A DNA stretch of 64,000 bases from Jaapia argillacea MUCL 33604 (Eukaryota > Basidiomycota > Agaricomycetes > Jaapiales > Jaapiaceae), in NCBI GenBank assembly GCA_000697665.1, contig KL197713.1, forward strand, positions 1,824,082 through 1,888,081. Direction: 5' to 3'. The position numbers and the translations under genes are program-made. Position 1 is the stretch's first letter, and the number at the start of each line of letters is the position of its first letter. The notes beneath the pieces are model-generated. The model saw nothing but the letters and a program-made list of their open reading frames with translations. It was not told where the DNA came from and did no database searches. Below are positions 1 through 11,738 of the stretch, piece after piece.

Positions 1-1439
1 GCGAGTTCAGCATTTGCTGAAAGGCGGCATTCATAACGCTGTCTTGCGATTGAAGACCATTAGATGTCGTGGTCGTTAGGGAATTTAAAGCAGAGGGTGA
101 GAGCGTTGGTTCGGCGTTATTTGGAGGGTATGTTGGATGCGGTTGATGAGGAGGTGGTGGGAAAGCGCTCGTGCTCGCCGTCGTGGGTGTATTATGGATG
201 GGCTGGGAAGGGGCTGCGTAAGACGTTGAAGGAGTCGTAGCTGGTGCGGCAGGGGTACTCGTCAGCGAACGCGGTGCAACGGATGGAGTGTAAGGAGGTT
301 CCGCTGCGGCTGGTGTGACGGGTTCGGAAGGCGCCGCTGATAGGTGAGGTGAGTCTGCAGGAGCATATGGGGCTGAGATTTTGGGATTAGACTACGGCAT
401 GGAAGATCAAGAGAAAGAACATACCTGACGTTGGCATATGACCATTGGCCTCAACTTCATAGTCCAAACCGTCCATCCCGTCATCATCCTCATCCTCATC
501 CTCACTAACAATCTCCACCGCCTTCACCCTAGAATCACCCCTACTCTCCCGCCCATCACCAATCATCAACCTCTGTCTCTTCCTCGGCATCATCGCCGGT
601 GGACTATGCGCTGTCTCCCCAGCTTTCCCAGCTCCATTATGCCCAAACACGCCCGCCAGGAACTTCAATATCCGATTAATAGTATCCTGCTGCTTCTTGT
701 GTCGATCCCTAGCCACAATAGCCTCCTGCCACAATTGCTGATTAGATGTCTTGAGTTCGTTGAGTTCCTCGGAGATAGCGGTTTGATGCCGTTTGATAAC
801 GGAAATCCCATTGACGACAGAGTTGATGTCCAACAATTGGCCAGCGGTAAGTGACGATGTCGAAGGAGCGACGTTGGGATCTCGGTTCTCCAACAAATGG
901 TCATCGTCAACGCCTCCTGAGGCCGCCTGCTTCTTCCTCTGGATAAGACACAGCAAGTCGGGCTTGCCACGAAGGAAGTTTGGATGTTCAAAATTCCAAA
1001 ATTCTGTATCGGCTTCGCTCTTCAACACGCCTTGTTGAAGATGAGGAATCTTGTGGAAGCCATACATGTTCAATTGTCTGACGAAGGAGCTGAAACGTTG
1101 ATGTTTGAACCATCGTCCCAACAGCTCTTTTGCAAACCGATCGTGGTCCACTACTGTCACCTTCGTCAGCTCTGGCCTCCTACAACAACAAAAGTTCAAA
1201 CGCACCAAAAAACGAATCCCCTGCATCTGACCATCGTATTAAGTCATTGTTACTCGGATCATTAACCATCCTATACACCCAACCGGCGTCAGTTCAAGAT
1301 GCCACAGCAGGAGAAACGTCAGCACTCACTCGTACAGTTTCTGAAGGAAGGGTGGGACTGTCTGTCTGGCAGTCTTTGTGAGGTTCTGCTGCTGTCCTCT
1401 CGAGGGACGAGCCAGGGCTACTTGTTGATCTGTAGCCAT
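1..1439 (-). CDS. HSF1: Heat shock transcription factor (HSF-type), partial at the left edge
   Basis: HSF proteins bind heat-shock elements as trimers in the nucleus and activate chaperone genes. I start at the ATG at 1439 (protein begins MATDQQVALARP). The HSF DNA-binding domain follows, read across two introns: VPPFLQKLYE, then MVNDPSNNDLIRWSDAGDSF, then VVDHDRFAKELLGRWFKHQ, then FSSFVRQLNMYGFHKIPHL and a C-terminal LCLIQRKK. Splicing DSFF to VVDHD needs the acceptor GACAG rather than the nearer TGTAG; only that choice restores the family sequence. A heptad-like oligomerisation segment (NSVVNGISVIKRHQ onward) follows at about residues 155-205, then a basic patch with PRKRQRL and an acidic stretch. 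After an intron near 395-380 a Pro/Ser/Thr-rich region continues to base 1, so the C-terminus lies outside the window. The family call is secure. Which HSF paralogue it is, HSF1 or an Skn7/Sfl1-like form, is inferred: no receiver domain is visible in the part present. Confidence 0.93.
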
Positions 1440-1641
1440 GATGGTAAGAAGGACGGAGCGTTTACTGACAGCCTGAAGCTCAGGAAGCTGAGCAGCCTGA
1501 GATCCGCCACAGGACCAAGCAGAAATAAATAACACGTCAATTTCCGGAAATGGAAAAGGAATCCCACATTATAAGATAATGATAAGGGGTAGGTTACTTA
1601 ATTAACCATAATTCGACGAGTGGCACTGGAGTCCTGGAACT

Positions 1642-2665
1642 TCACCACCTGAGGTCCTTCATATCCTGCCAGAAAGCTCCGCTCTGTCCCTTCATATCCC
1701 CAATAGCCAGGTGTAACGGTGTAATAGTGCCTTCCTCGGGCGACTTGGCGGCGTTCGGACCAGCCATATCCGTCCTCACCCACCCAGGACAACAAGCATT
1801 AATCAACAAACCCGGTTTCTCCTTCCCCTCCTGATAAGCCAACACCCTCGTAAGCCCCGTAACTCCCATCTTCGAAACGGCATAGGCAGCAGAACACCAC
1901 CCCTTCTCCGTCCAATTGCCATTCTTGACATCTGACCTGAACTCATTCATGAGCAAGTCGATGTCAGCCATCGTCTGGGAGTTGCGGAAACGATCGGCTA
2001 GGGTGGTGCTAGAGAGTCGGCTTAGGAAGGAGGCGCCGCTGGTGATGTTGACGATCCGTCCATGATGAGGATCCATAAGTGGGAGGAACGCTAGGCACAT
2101 CTGAACAAGCCTCAGTCTGCGTCTCCCCAAACGAAGCAGATGCGACTCACCTCCTTGGTACCATAGTAGTTCGTTGCGAGGGTGGTCTCAACGACGTATT
2201 CGTTGAAAGTCGGACCCTTGAACGCAATCGCAGCGTTATTGATCAGCAGATCGACCTTCCCGTGTCTCTCCTTAATCTCGCTCGCAAGCTCTTGGATCGA
2301 AGTTTGGGAATCAATATCCAGTTTCAAGAAATCGATCTTGGCTGATGATGGTACGACCTCCTGGATCTCTTTCAAGGCGGCAAGCCCACGGCCCTCATCT
2401 CTCGCTGTTAACTTCGTCATAGGCAAGGGTAAGTGATCTCAGCCCACGGGTGAGACATATCAACCCACGTATACGAGGACGCTGGACGCCCCAGTCGATT
2501 TCGCGAGGTAAGATCCTTCGAACTTCTTTGCCAACTGTTCAACGATAGCCCTTCCCAGCCCCTTGTTCTACAGTTGCAGTGCTTAGCGCACGACGATACA
2601 TAAACCAGTAAAGGCAGATAGCTCACTGCACCAGTAACAATTGCTACCAATTCCTTCGTCGACAT
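1642..2665 (-). CDS. Short-chain dehydrogenase, carbonyl-reductase-like (CBR family)
   Basis: This is an NAD(P)H-dependent oxidoreductase of the classical SDR fold, closest in sequence pattern to carbonyl reductases. The start is the ATG at 2665 (MSTKELVAIVTGA). Three introns are readable. The first joins VTGA to NKGLGRAI, giving the dinucleotide-binding TGANKGLG motif. The second joins SSVLVY to LTARDEGRGLAAL. The third joins NYYGTKE to MCLAFLPLMD. Visible family features are LLINNAAIAF (the NNAG-like motif, about residue 90), NITSGAS (catalytic Ser region), YAVSKMGV (the catalytic YxxxK) and PGWVRTDMAGPNAAKSPEEG, a signature of carbonyl reductases. The protein is about 280 residues, normal for the family, and looks intact. 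It has no signal peptide and is probably cytosolic. The substrate cannot be read from sequence. It lies between HSF and the COX subunit gene, all on the same strand, with no evident functional link. Confidence 0.9.
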
Positions 2666-2968
2666 GTTCAACGTTGACAAAAAAGAGACAAGGCGCGCCG
2701 CAATGACGTCGAAGTCCACGATGTCAGACCAAATATACATTGACGATCATTGGAAGGCGCATGGAAAGCCTAAACTGCCCGAACGGACAATAATAAGTAC
2801 AGCACAGATGAAAAAACCAAGAGTCAAACACGAAAGAGTAGACAAGGGGGACAATGCTCAATGTCGACCATTTCTTCAAGAAGAGGATCACACGTTGGCA
2901 AGGGTGGTGAAAACGAAAGAAGCATGTCCATTCTACGTTGTACTTGATTGTGTAGGGATGAACAATAT

Positions 2969-3728
2969 TTATTTCTCTGTGACGTATCCCTTGCCAGTAT
3001 AACCCTCCGACGAAACACCTACCCGAAATCACAATAGAACGTCAGCAACGAGTTACGGGCGCGTGGGAGAATGATTCTGAAGGGAAGGTCACGTACCCGA
3101 GATGGGATTGATTTTGTGCTCCTTTGCATACTCGTTTGTCGCTTCTTGCCATTCCTTGTTCATGGTCTTCGGGGGAGGTTGAGCTAGCCGCGGGAGAAGG
3201 GACGACAATGAAGATAATAGACATGTTGGAAGTGATGGCGCTGCTTACCGAAGGCCTTGAGGGTGTAGGTAAGGACGGCGGCAAAGACAATCGCGGCGCC
3301 AGTTCCGAAAATGATCTTGGCGACAGTGCCAGGAGGGTTCACAGCAGCTCGAGGTCCATGAGGGCCAAAAGCGACGTAGTAGGCTACCCAATACCACAAA
3401 CGCGTAAGAAAAGACCCAAAAGGTTACCATTCCATTCCGTATCAAACCGACAGCAAAAAAAGAGACACGACATACCAGCCTTCTTCTCATCCAGAGACAA
3501 TTCCTTCCAGTTCTTCTTCTGCAACTCCTCCAACTGGTTATGCACTGCAACTTGGTCTTCGCTGCTCATCCTTTCCCATTGTGCCTCGACGTTGGACAAG
3601 GGAATAATGGATGCCGATCTCGAGGTTGAAGAAGAGGCACCAGAAGACGAAGCAGCCATTGCGATGCTGCGCGACCAGTTGGCTGCAGCAGCTCTAGTAT
3701 GAGGACGCGCCAGGCGGAGGGCTTGCAT
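2969..3728 (-). CDS. COX5: Cytochrome c oxidase subunit IV (fungal subunit V), mitochondrial
   Basis: This is a nuclear-encoded structural subunit of respiratory complex IV in the mitochondrial inner membrane. The start ATG is at 3728 and the first 30 or so residues (MQALRLARPHTRAAAANWSR) form an Arg/Ala-rich amphipathic presequence. The mature part has VEAQWERMSSEDQ, then KELSLDEKKAAYYVAFGPHG across an intron, a single membrane segment (VAKIIFGTGAAIVFAAVLTY, about residues 108-128), then the PPPKTMNKEWQEATNEYAKE motif and a short last exon ending GYTGKGYVTEK. Four exons are joined by canonical GT-AG introns and total about 172 residues, as expected for the family. The short 3' exon (about 3011-2969) is assigned because it restores the conserved fungal tail. 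The gene appears intact. Confidence 0.92.
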
Positions 3729-4157
3729 GTCGGAGGAGGAGGATAGAGGAATTAAACGGAATAATGTTGGAGGGGCAAAAGGAATGGCGGGTCACAAAAT
3801 GGCTCACGGTCGTGTGAGAAAAACAGCGCAGATATGATTCGCTCGGAACGGACCGGCAACAGAGGCATTTCGGCGTTGCTCACATCGAGACTACAGGGCC
3901 ATCACCGATTAACGTAGCTCATTACAATTTCCATGGTCTCGCCGTTGTCCAGCCTTTGCCTTTCGTATATTGGAGGTTATGGTAAGTTCGCTTTCGTGTA
4001 TATGGAGACTGCACACATGACTTTTGACGACGAGCTAAACAGATAACAAATGGAGATACGTTGAAGGGATCGACCAGTGGCATCGAGAGAGACGAGAGAA
4101 CAGAGGGACAGTCAAGAAACAGAATGTGGGCAGTGATACATGGGGGCAACGATACAA
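3729..4157. other. Intergenic spacer between COX5 and the CNBP gene
   Basis: These 429 bases hold the upstream region of the COX subunit gene and the 3' region of the CNBP gene, both transcribed leftward. I see no convincing coding frame, RNA gene or repeat. Confidence 0.6.
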
Positions 4158-5451
4158 TCAAGCACCCTCAGCGGCCTCGGTCGCGGCGGGTCCTGGGCAG
4201 TCCTTCGAGATGTGACTATCAGAGAGAGAAGAGGAGAGTTAACGGAAGATGTGATAAGTCATTGGTAAAGAGCACCCACCCCTCTGAACCACACGTGTAG
4301 CATGCACGCCTCTGGGGTTGAGGGCAGTCCTTGCTAATATGGCCCTGCAAGAGAATGTCAGGAAAATGGCACTGAAAGCCGACGAAGTTGAACTCACGAA
4401 GCCAGAGCAATTGTAGCACTTGGAGCCTTGGACACAGTCACGAGACATGTGTCCTACACCACCACAGGTGTAGCTGCGATGCATCGTGAGATAGTGTTGT
4501 AAGGAAGCCGGGGGAGTACATACCAAGTCTTTTGGGCTCCACCGAAGGAACCGTAGTTTCCTCCTCCTCCGCTGTAACCACCACCGGAAGCTCCACCAGG
4601 GGCCTGGGGGCACGCGCGAGCGATGTGGCCCACCTTGCCACATCGGTAGCACTCAGCACCAGATCCTCCTCCTCCACCGCTGTATCCTCCCCCGGTGTTG
4701 CCGTGATAGCCGCCACCACCACCCGAACCGGTGTTTTGAGGGCAATCACGCGACTAGAAGTCGAGATGATTACAAGACAAATGATGTTGCTTTAAGAGAC
4801 GTTACTTACGATATGACCCTCTTGGCCGCACTTGTAGCACGACTTAGCCTTTGCCTCCATGGTACAATCACGGGAGACATGTCCTTCGAGACCACCTGCA
4901 TCGATCATCGCATCAGCATCGGCAAAGGGGATCTCAAATAGATCGGGAGCGTACAGTTATAACTAGCATGAACAGGACGCAACGTCAGCCCATCCGCTCT
5001 CAACGTTTTCAGAGAGCGCAGCAATCAGAGAATCAATTACCAGGTGGGGGTTCCCGCTTTGGGGCAGCTTGCTGCTTGGTGACCGACTGAGATTTCGTGG
5101 AAACGAATTCATCGATTCAATTTTATGCATTGGCAGAACCGCAGGATTGGTATTTGGGTGGTACATGAAAAACAATAGCCATTAGACGCCGTCAGCAACC
5201 AAACACACGCGAAGAAAGTGAAGAGCGACAGCGGGCGAAAAAGGGTGGAAAAAGGCAGGACGGATTGTCGAGCACGTATTGAATGGACTAGCGATCGTTT
5301 CGAAGAAATGGCTCCATGAAAAAAACCACTCTCGTAACGAAATCGACCACCAATTCAAAGTACACGAAGCATAACGTAGCGTTAAAAGGACGACAACACG
5401 AAAACACCACGCACATCCACCACAGTTGAAGCATCCGCGAGCGCCAGCCAT
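4158..5451 (-). CDS. GIS2: CNBP/Gis2-type protein with seven CCHC zinc knuckles
   Basis: CNBP/Gis2 proteins bind G-rich single-stranded nucleic acid and associate with translating ribosomes and RNA granules. The start is the ATG at 5451 ([12 protein letters not shown]). Seven C-x2-C-x4-H-x4-C knuckles can be read: [84 protein letters not shown] and [15 protein letters not shown] Gly/Tyr-rich linker lies between knuckles three and four. The tail is [12 protein letters not shown]. Most knuckles are split by introns, and knuckle two requires an 8-base exon at 4955-4962. The first intron, from about 5416 to 5086, is long for this window. Total length is about 180 residues, normal for the family. 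All cysteines and histidines are retained, so the gene looks functional. Confidence 0.93.
4955..4962 (-). other. GIS2: 8-nt microexon of the CNBP gene
   Basis: On the minus strand the sequence reads CTAG, then TTATAACT, then GTACGC. Joining TG from the upstream exon, these 8 bases, and GTGGTCTCG from the next exon gives Cys-Tyr-Asn-Cys-Gly-Leu-Glu-Gly-His, exactly the start of zinc knuckle two. Skipping the exon removes the first two residues of the knuckle and puts the remainder out of frame. Confidence 0.8.
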
Positions 5452-6565
5452 TTTTGAGTTGGGTTTAATGGACAAAAGTCGAGTCTGTTGAATAAAGCGA
5501 TGACAAGCGTCAGAAGCTCTGAGCGTCAAACACACAGGGTGTCGCGTCGAGGCAGAAATCGCTGGGAACACCAGGGATTTGAACATACGTTTGCGATTCA
5601 GAATAGTTTTCAGGGATCGGTGAACGACGCCTCGTAAAATCAAAGGATATTGAAGGGGAGAGAAAAGCACTGCGATGGTGGATCAGAAGAAAAAACACAA
5701 CGATCCTTATGCATTACATAACCGACGAACATATATATACGCCTCGAACACGTGTGGCGGAGCGCCCGAATCTCTGCCTCGTTGCCCCCACATTGTCGAA
5801 ACCCGGCGGCAACGCTCTGCTTCCGTTCATGTAAAATTAAATCCTGGCCCTCAGCATCTTGAGCGACGCTGGCTCGCCGAAACGACTGGTGGAACCGCTT
5901 TTTCAAGCGATTTTTTCTGTCGATGGTCGAGCGAGGCGCTCCCCAAAATCTGTTCGGCTCACCGAAGCGCTCAAATCATGCGCCGATTTAGTACCGATCT
6001 GCGGGCTTGGTGAGTTGCTAGAAGTCGTGCCCTGCACAGTACCTGAACCTTGTCTGGCAGTGGCGCAAGACCCATTATCTAGAATATATCGGTCGTTGGA
6101 ACACTTGTGAGCAACGCAAGCCCAAGCAGCTATGGACTCTTGCATCTCGTCGCTACCAGCGTAGCTGGCGCAAAGGAACGGCCTTCCCCCTCAATCCCAG
6201 AGATGCAACTAGTAAAGTGACCACCGCCTGCTTGTTCCCCGAGCTGGCGAAGCCGTGAGTAGCTCCTATGTTAGATTGGAAATGCTGCCACCGCTATCTC
6301 ATTGTTCCATCAAGGACATCTGGATTCCACCATCAAAACGCCTTGTAAGTACCCTCACATTTGCCTTGCTCCATCAACACGAGGGCAACTAGGTGGTCGG
6401 TCCGATTCCACACTATCTGCACAGGTCGGGCCAAGATTCAGAGGCAAGGGCGAAGACGGCTCATCAGGGGAATAGATAATCTACACTAATGTCCTTGTGT
6501 ACATACTTCTTACATGATACTCACTCCTTCTCCCCGTCCATTATCCCTTTCGCTTGGAAGAAATT
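5452..6565. other. Intergenic region upstream of the CNBP gene
   Basis: The stretch contains the CNBP 5' flank. An alternating TA run at 5728-5740 lies about 280 bases before the CNBP start codon and could serve as a TATA element. The open frames in this interval do not agree with one another on either strand and show no family resemblance. I make no gene call. Confidence 0.45.
5728..5740 (-). promoter_or_regulatory. Possible TATA element of the CNBP gene
   Basis: The plus strand reads aacatatatatac here, an alternating TA tract upstream of the leftward CNBP gene. Position and composition are the only support. Confidence 0.25.
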
Positions 6566-8401
6566 TTAACTTGAAATGCTCCTGGCAGACATGGTGGTTC
6601 CAACGACCGTAGACCCAGGACAGCGCTCGCGGTTGGCAAATTTGATTTGCGATAGTTCAACAGCGAATCCACCATGGAGATGTTCGGACATATCTTTGCG
6701 AGCGTTCAAGCTGAAAGTTCTCATTTAGATTCTAGAATCACTCCGTCAAAAAGGGCTGACCTCGCAAGGAAGGAATTGGCATAAACTAGTTGGGTTAAAG
6801 TTAGCGTTATCTCCAGACAGTATAAGGAAATCTCGTCGTACGTTTCCCTTGTATGTTGATCAGGACAATGAATAATAGATTTCCTGGAAGAGCCAGATAC
6901 TGGAGGGGAGACGATGTGTCAGTGTCGCACCCGAAATCTCCGTCACAAATCATACCGTGGTTAAAATGAGGATGGAAGTGACGCTAAAGTTTATCATCTG
7001 AGTTCCCATTAATGAATGTGATGGAGTGGAGAACTCACGAGGTAAGAGCGCTGGTGTGAACCGTACTAGCCATCAATCGGCGAACCACATCGCCAGTCCT
7101 GGATCTCCACACATTCTCAGCCGTTGCCTCCCAACGCAGAAAGAGGAAATTCCTACGATGCTAGACCGCTTTTCGCCCTCCAGAGATAGTAGATCAACGC
7201 TCCTGAACAGACCGAGTCCAGGATCACAGACGACGAAATTCCGAGAACGATCGTATGCTGAACCAGGCGTCAGCGCTGTGTGGCGTTGGGAGAATGAGAG
7301 ATGTAATAAACCTTGCAAGTGATACATTTGGCGTCTGGAAATCGGCCAGCGCGAAACCTGGTAGAAATCCTTTGAGCGAAATGACTACTCAGGAGACAGT
7401 GCCAAAATAACGGACATTAGGACTGCGTTAGCTGCGACAACCTGAAGTTAGAAAATTCAAAGGACACTGGATGAAAATAAGATAAAAACGAACCGGTGGC
7501 AGCCCCTGCAGAGAGTCCAAATCACTAAGCACAAGGAATCGCAGTGCATCGACAAGAGACTTGCCGTATCTCAGAAAGCCGAAGACGAACTACCAGTAGC
7601 ACAAAAATGTCAATTCACTGCTGTTTAATGGAGACAGATGCTCACCATAATGGCCATGAGTGTTATGTTCCGGTTACTCACTAAAACGGTGGTTAAGTGG
7701 ATTAAATTATCAAATCGCAAGGGGGCTCTCACTGATGCAAACTCGTTTGATGTAGTAGCTGGTCGGTTTCGTGAGAGAGGACAGGGATTGGAGGTTACTG
7801 GATAATTACCTATGCACCAAACCAGCTATTAAGACCTAGAACGATAGCGGCCGAGTGAGAGAAAAGATTTATGTCGAGGGTAGCTTGAACATACCGTCAT
7901 CAAATATGCTGGCTACCGTGAACAAGGATTACATGGCTGGAAATGGACTCCAACAAATGCATCAGGCTTACCACGCAACTCCTAGTCGCAGAAGGACGGT
8001 CAGAAACTTCGTGGGCCGATGGATATAAAGGCACGCGTACGTGGGGATGGTTTCAAGATATTTAAAATCCCCGAAATGAGGGATGAGATATGAATATATG
8101 GAATGAATGCAGAAGGCTGTGTGCGCTGATTCCAGAATGAAGACAAGCCCGACCTATGCGTCGGTGTTAACTTGGACAGGACTGTCGTAAAGCGCTGCAC
8201 GTACCATGAGCTTGAGAGACCGTTCATCCTCGCGGTAGGCCAGGTAGTAGCTGTACACTTGCACAATGGTGATACCATACAATCTAAACCACGGAATGAT
8301 GAGTGCGACGAACTTGAACGTTCTGGTGTGGGGAGGACAACGGACATGGAGACGATGAAAAATCCAATAAGGAGAGTTCCTTGAGCGTCCTCGATGGCCA
8401 T
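6566..8401 (-). pseudogene. DUF6534-type multi-pass membrane protein, copy 1 (broken acceptor)
   Basis: Mushroom DUF6534-type proteins are about 300-residue, multi-pass membrane proteins of unknown function. This copy starts at the ATG at 8401 (MAIEDAQGTLLIGFF). It continues LYGITIVQVYSYYLAYREDE, then VGLVFILESAHTAFCIHSIY, several very short exons, then a hallmark segment LDSVCSGALIYYLWRAKSGL (about 7155-7220). It finishes with YANSFLAR and LNARKDMSEHLHGGFAVEL. Every exon has a partner in the copy at 54.3-56.1 kb. One acceptor is destroyed: where the partner has aacag before GTGGAGATCC, this copy has aatgt at about 7097-7101. The nearest upstream AG (CTGAG) shifts the frame to a stop. One donor is GC instead of GT, and the tail is longer than in the partner. 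The simplest reading is an early pseudogene. An unrecognised alternative splice could still rescue it. Confidence 0.6.
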
Positions 8402-9860
8402 TGGATTCAAAGAGGGATGGGAAAATGAGGCTTAAGCATTGGAACATTGTGGGATTATACTGCACGGTGGAGGACCCCAGCTGGCGGAAAGAAACTAGCT
8501 AAGAGGTTGGAGGAACGGGCTAACCAGAAAAGACAATCAGGGGATGACCACAGCCAGCACTATTACGGACATACCTACACACCCCAACGGTGGAGATAGA
8601 GAGTATCACGGGAGCCGTATACAGCCCGTGGTCGCAGAGGCGACGCTGCGATGGGGTGCGATCACAAACCGTGTAAGGGACCGGGCGATGGAGCCAATCA
8701 GAACTTCTCGCATAAAATGGGAGCTTGATGCGACCGCAATCAAGGTAGATCGGTTAACTCAACATGGAAACGCGAGTTTATTAATGAATATGTTGACAGG
8801 GCGAGAGCAAGCCGTTTGGATGAGAGACGAACAATCAAGAGATGGGTGCAAGAAAGGGGCAGGCATGGCAAACTGACAGCCGATGCTTGAGCAGTGGTAT
8901 ATTAAGGCGAGAACAATGACTTCGAGTTTGCATCCTGGAGTTGAATCCATTGGGACTCGGACCCTGCTAGTAACAAAGAACAAATTAGACTCGTCCGGTA
9001 ACTCGGGTTGCTTTTGAATACCGGTGCTGTGTCAAAGCTTAAAGTGCCAGATAATCACCGGAATCCCGCGATGAGGCAGGTAACAATCACTTGGGCGCTT
9101 TGGGGAAGCAGACAGTTACCCTATGGAGATCGACTTTGACGCAGTCATTAGCCACGATCCAGTTGTGAGCATCGGATGAAATGGATAAGAGAGAGGGAGT
9201 TTGGCGATTGGACCTTGCCACGCAATGCCTCCGATGTAGAAACTTGTGCTGGTGATCAACGAGAATGGGTGGGCCCACAGAATCCCGGCACAAGGGCGTC
9301 CGTAACGTATGAAGGCCGGATGATACGTGCATCTGAAGGGGAAGATGACGGCAGAAACGGTGAGCACAACGAATGATTTCAAACGAATGAAGTCGCAATC
9401 CGTTGTTCAATAGTGCACAGAAGGACGACATGACGAACTATCTGAAGTATACAGACACACCTGATGGCTAAGGGGCGTACTGGAGACAGAGGCGTAAGGT
9501 GCAATGTAGCCGTGTACCAAGGGTACGGCAGTAACAATGGATCCCCTGCGGAGCGACTAATGAACTAGCTCGCAACCTAGTGAAGCCTGAGGATCACCGG
9601 CACCGGTCAACAGCGAGTCAATCGGCACATCGTACGTACAGAGTGCCGTACGAATTGTGCGTCTAACAGAATTTCACGTATAGTTATGAGTGGGATCAAA
9701 ACAGTGGACGTACTAGGGCAACTTTGGGAATGACACATCCGGTCAGTTGATACACCGGAGAAAACGACGAGGCCCACATAACGAGAGGCCGGTGAAATGG
9801 AGTTCAGTCAAAATTTCGCCAGTCTAAGTGGAATGACGGACATGAAACATACCGAGAATT
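6590..9860 (-). repeat. Left arm of a diverged 3.3-kb inverted segmental duplication
   Basis: Read on the minus strand, this interval aligns collinearly with 52740-56085 on the plus strand. Examples are the start and exons of the DUF6534-type gene, the block with TATCCATTTCATC near 9165-9177 and 53485-53497, and the block GTTTCATGTCCGTCATTCC at about 9828-9846 and 52758-52776. Similarity covers exons, introns and about 1.5 kb of upstream DNA. By eye it is around 70-80 percent, with small indels. Confidence 0.8.
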
Positions 9861-11080
9861 TGAAGCGATCGACGATATTGTATCATGACGAGGGGAGACT
9901 AAGCAAGGACCCGCAGCTTTTCAATGCAATCAACAGATCAAGTCCAGCCAAACCGTCCATGTGAAGTGATGCGCGAATGATGCTGAATCTGATCAAAGAG
10001 CACGAAACAGCTGCGCAGCGGCGGAATTCCGCGGGAAAGGGTCATAGGGATTCTATGAAGCATGAAGCACAAGAAAAGCTTAGGATGTATAGAGACCGGT
10101 TTTCCTGGTGGATGCCCTGCGACTCCTGCGCCGCCATACGTTGCGGCATCTGTCCGAGAATGCCATTCAGAATTCCACTGAACGAACTTTTTCCCGGAGG
10201 CTGGGCACCATCATACTGGACAAATTGGACTTACATGGTGACCGAGGGTCCACTTCGCGGTGGCTTAAGCGTAAAAAAAAAAGGCTATGTAGGAGCGATC
10301 AAATTTGCCTGTGCCCGCTGGAAACATTGTGGCGTGATAGGAGTCTTGATTTCCGATGGAGAAAATTTGCTGTCAATACCATAAGTATCATCGCGGCATG
10401 TAACACCAGTGAGAGCTAGCAAATCCTACCATCTGAAAATCACCATGCGGTAGAGCGTCAGGCCGTACGGGGAGAGTCCCTGAGAGGCGAGGAGAGAGGG
10501 ATCACCGGTTAATAAAGTAGTTTGGGATGGAAAATAGGTGGATTGAGGGGCCGAAGGTCAATCCGAACGCCACAGCGAAACTAAAAGGTCAGCCGACCGG
10601 CAAATAATGAAACCATTGAACTTAGCGAAGCCAGAATTGCGGTCGGAGAACACCAGGAGGGGCTAGTGTTTGGCTCGTGAAGTGCCATTGGATGGAACCA
10701 ATCTCCTGAAAGTGTAATCTCCGCGAGGCAAGTGATTCGTGGTGAGAACGATAGTTTACAAAGGGACAATGAGAAATATTGAGCGCTGCGGAGATGGAGA
10801 GAGTTATGCAAATGACCCGTAGCTGGCCCCGGCCGCGACAATGGTGCCACAGTCATGGCTGTCGGACGAGCGACTGTTCTTGGACGTCTCGGTATGAAGA
10901 GACAGTGGTAACGTGCGGAAAGCCACCAAGAGATCTTCTTCGATGGGAACATTTGTTACGGTGGCCGCCCGTTCGTCGGCAGATATCATGTTCCTGCCAT
11001 TGGGATAAACGGTCGTTCAGCTTCGATCAGTAAATCTTGACTTGCCAGAGCCTTGAAGAGACTAGCTGATACCAGTGAGA
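9861..11080. other. Intergenic region, no confident gene
   Basis: Several open frames of 80-135 codons exist on both strands (for example 9977-10384 and 10581-10952). None shows a recognisable domain or consistent splice structure. The stretch is probably old, decayed accessory DNA continuous with the duplication arm. Confidence 0.4.
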
Positions 11081-11084
11081 GCAA

Positions 11085-11268
11085 TTAACTATCAGAGTCC
11101 AAATCCGACGGTGGTGATTGTAGCCACGATTCTAAATTGGAGGGATCCGATAACTTGGATCCCTTGTCCAACAGGTACTTAGGCGCAAGGTAGTCCCGAA
11201 TTTCACGATCTATGTGGGAGCGGTATTCGTTCAACTTGGATTTACGTTCCCTGCCTGTGGTCCGAAAA
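11085..11268 (-). CDS. Possible last exon of an unrecognised gene
   Basis: After a good acceptor (CCACAG at about 11269-11274) a frame of about 60 codons encodes a charged sequence with KSKLNEYRSHIDREIRDYL and ends SWLQSPPSDLDSDS before a stop at 11085. A GTGAGT donor precedes it at about 11310-11315, so it has the shape of a terminal exon. I could not connect it to an upstream exon in phase, and I do not recognise the protein. It is divergent from the Rab gene that begins at 11739. Confidence 0.3.
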
Positions 11269-11738
11269 GTGTCAGAGTTCGTCTTGAGTCTAGTCATAAA
11301 GATGCTACCACTCACCGTGAGGACACGACCGAGTAGAATATCAACCCCCCTTTCACCAAGCCTTAGGCACGCTCATCCTGCATGATGCATGATTAGCATC
11401 GCTCAAGGCCAATCGACGCAGGGTATAAACCGTGACAGCCTGGATAAGGAGCCCAGCCAGATATTTTGGGTGTCGCGTGGCATGACGACAGGGGGTAAAC
11501 TGCCGGCTGCAATTGTGGCAACACTCTCCCTCGAACCTTTCACATCACCTTGCAACAGCGAAACCTCATTGTAATTTTGTGCTATTGTTCTCTACCGCTC
11601 TTTCTTGCTACCTGCCACGATCTCAGACACCCTTCGCATCCAGAATTTAATCCAGGAGAATCACACCAGCCATAAGCCCGAGACACTTTTCAAACAGTAT
11701 TTGGCACAAATACCTGCACCTCTCGCTGTTACAACAAC

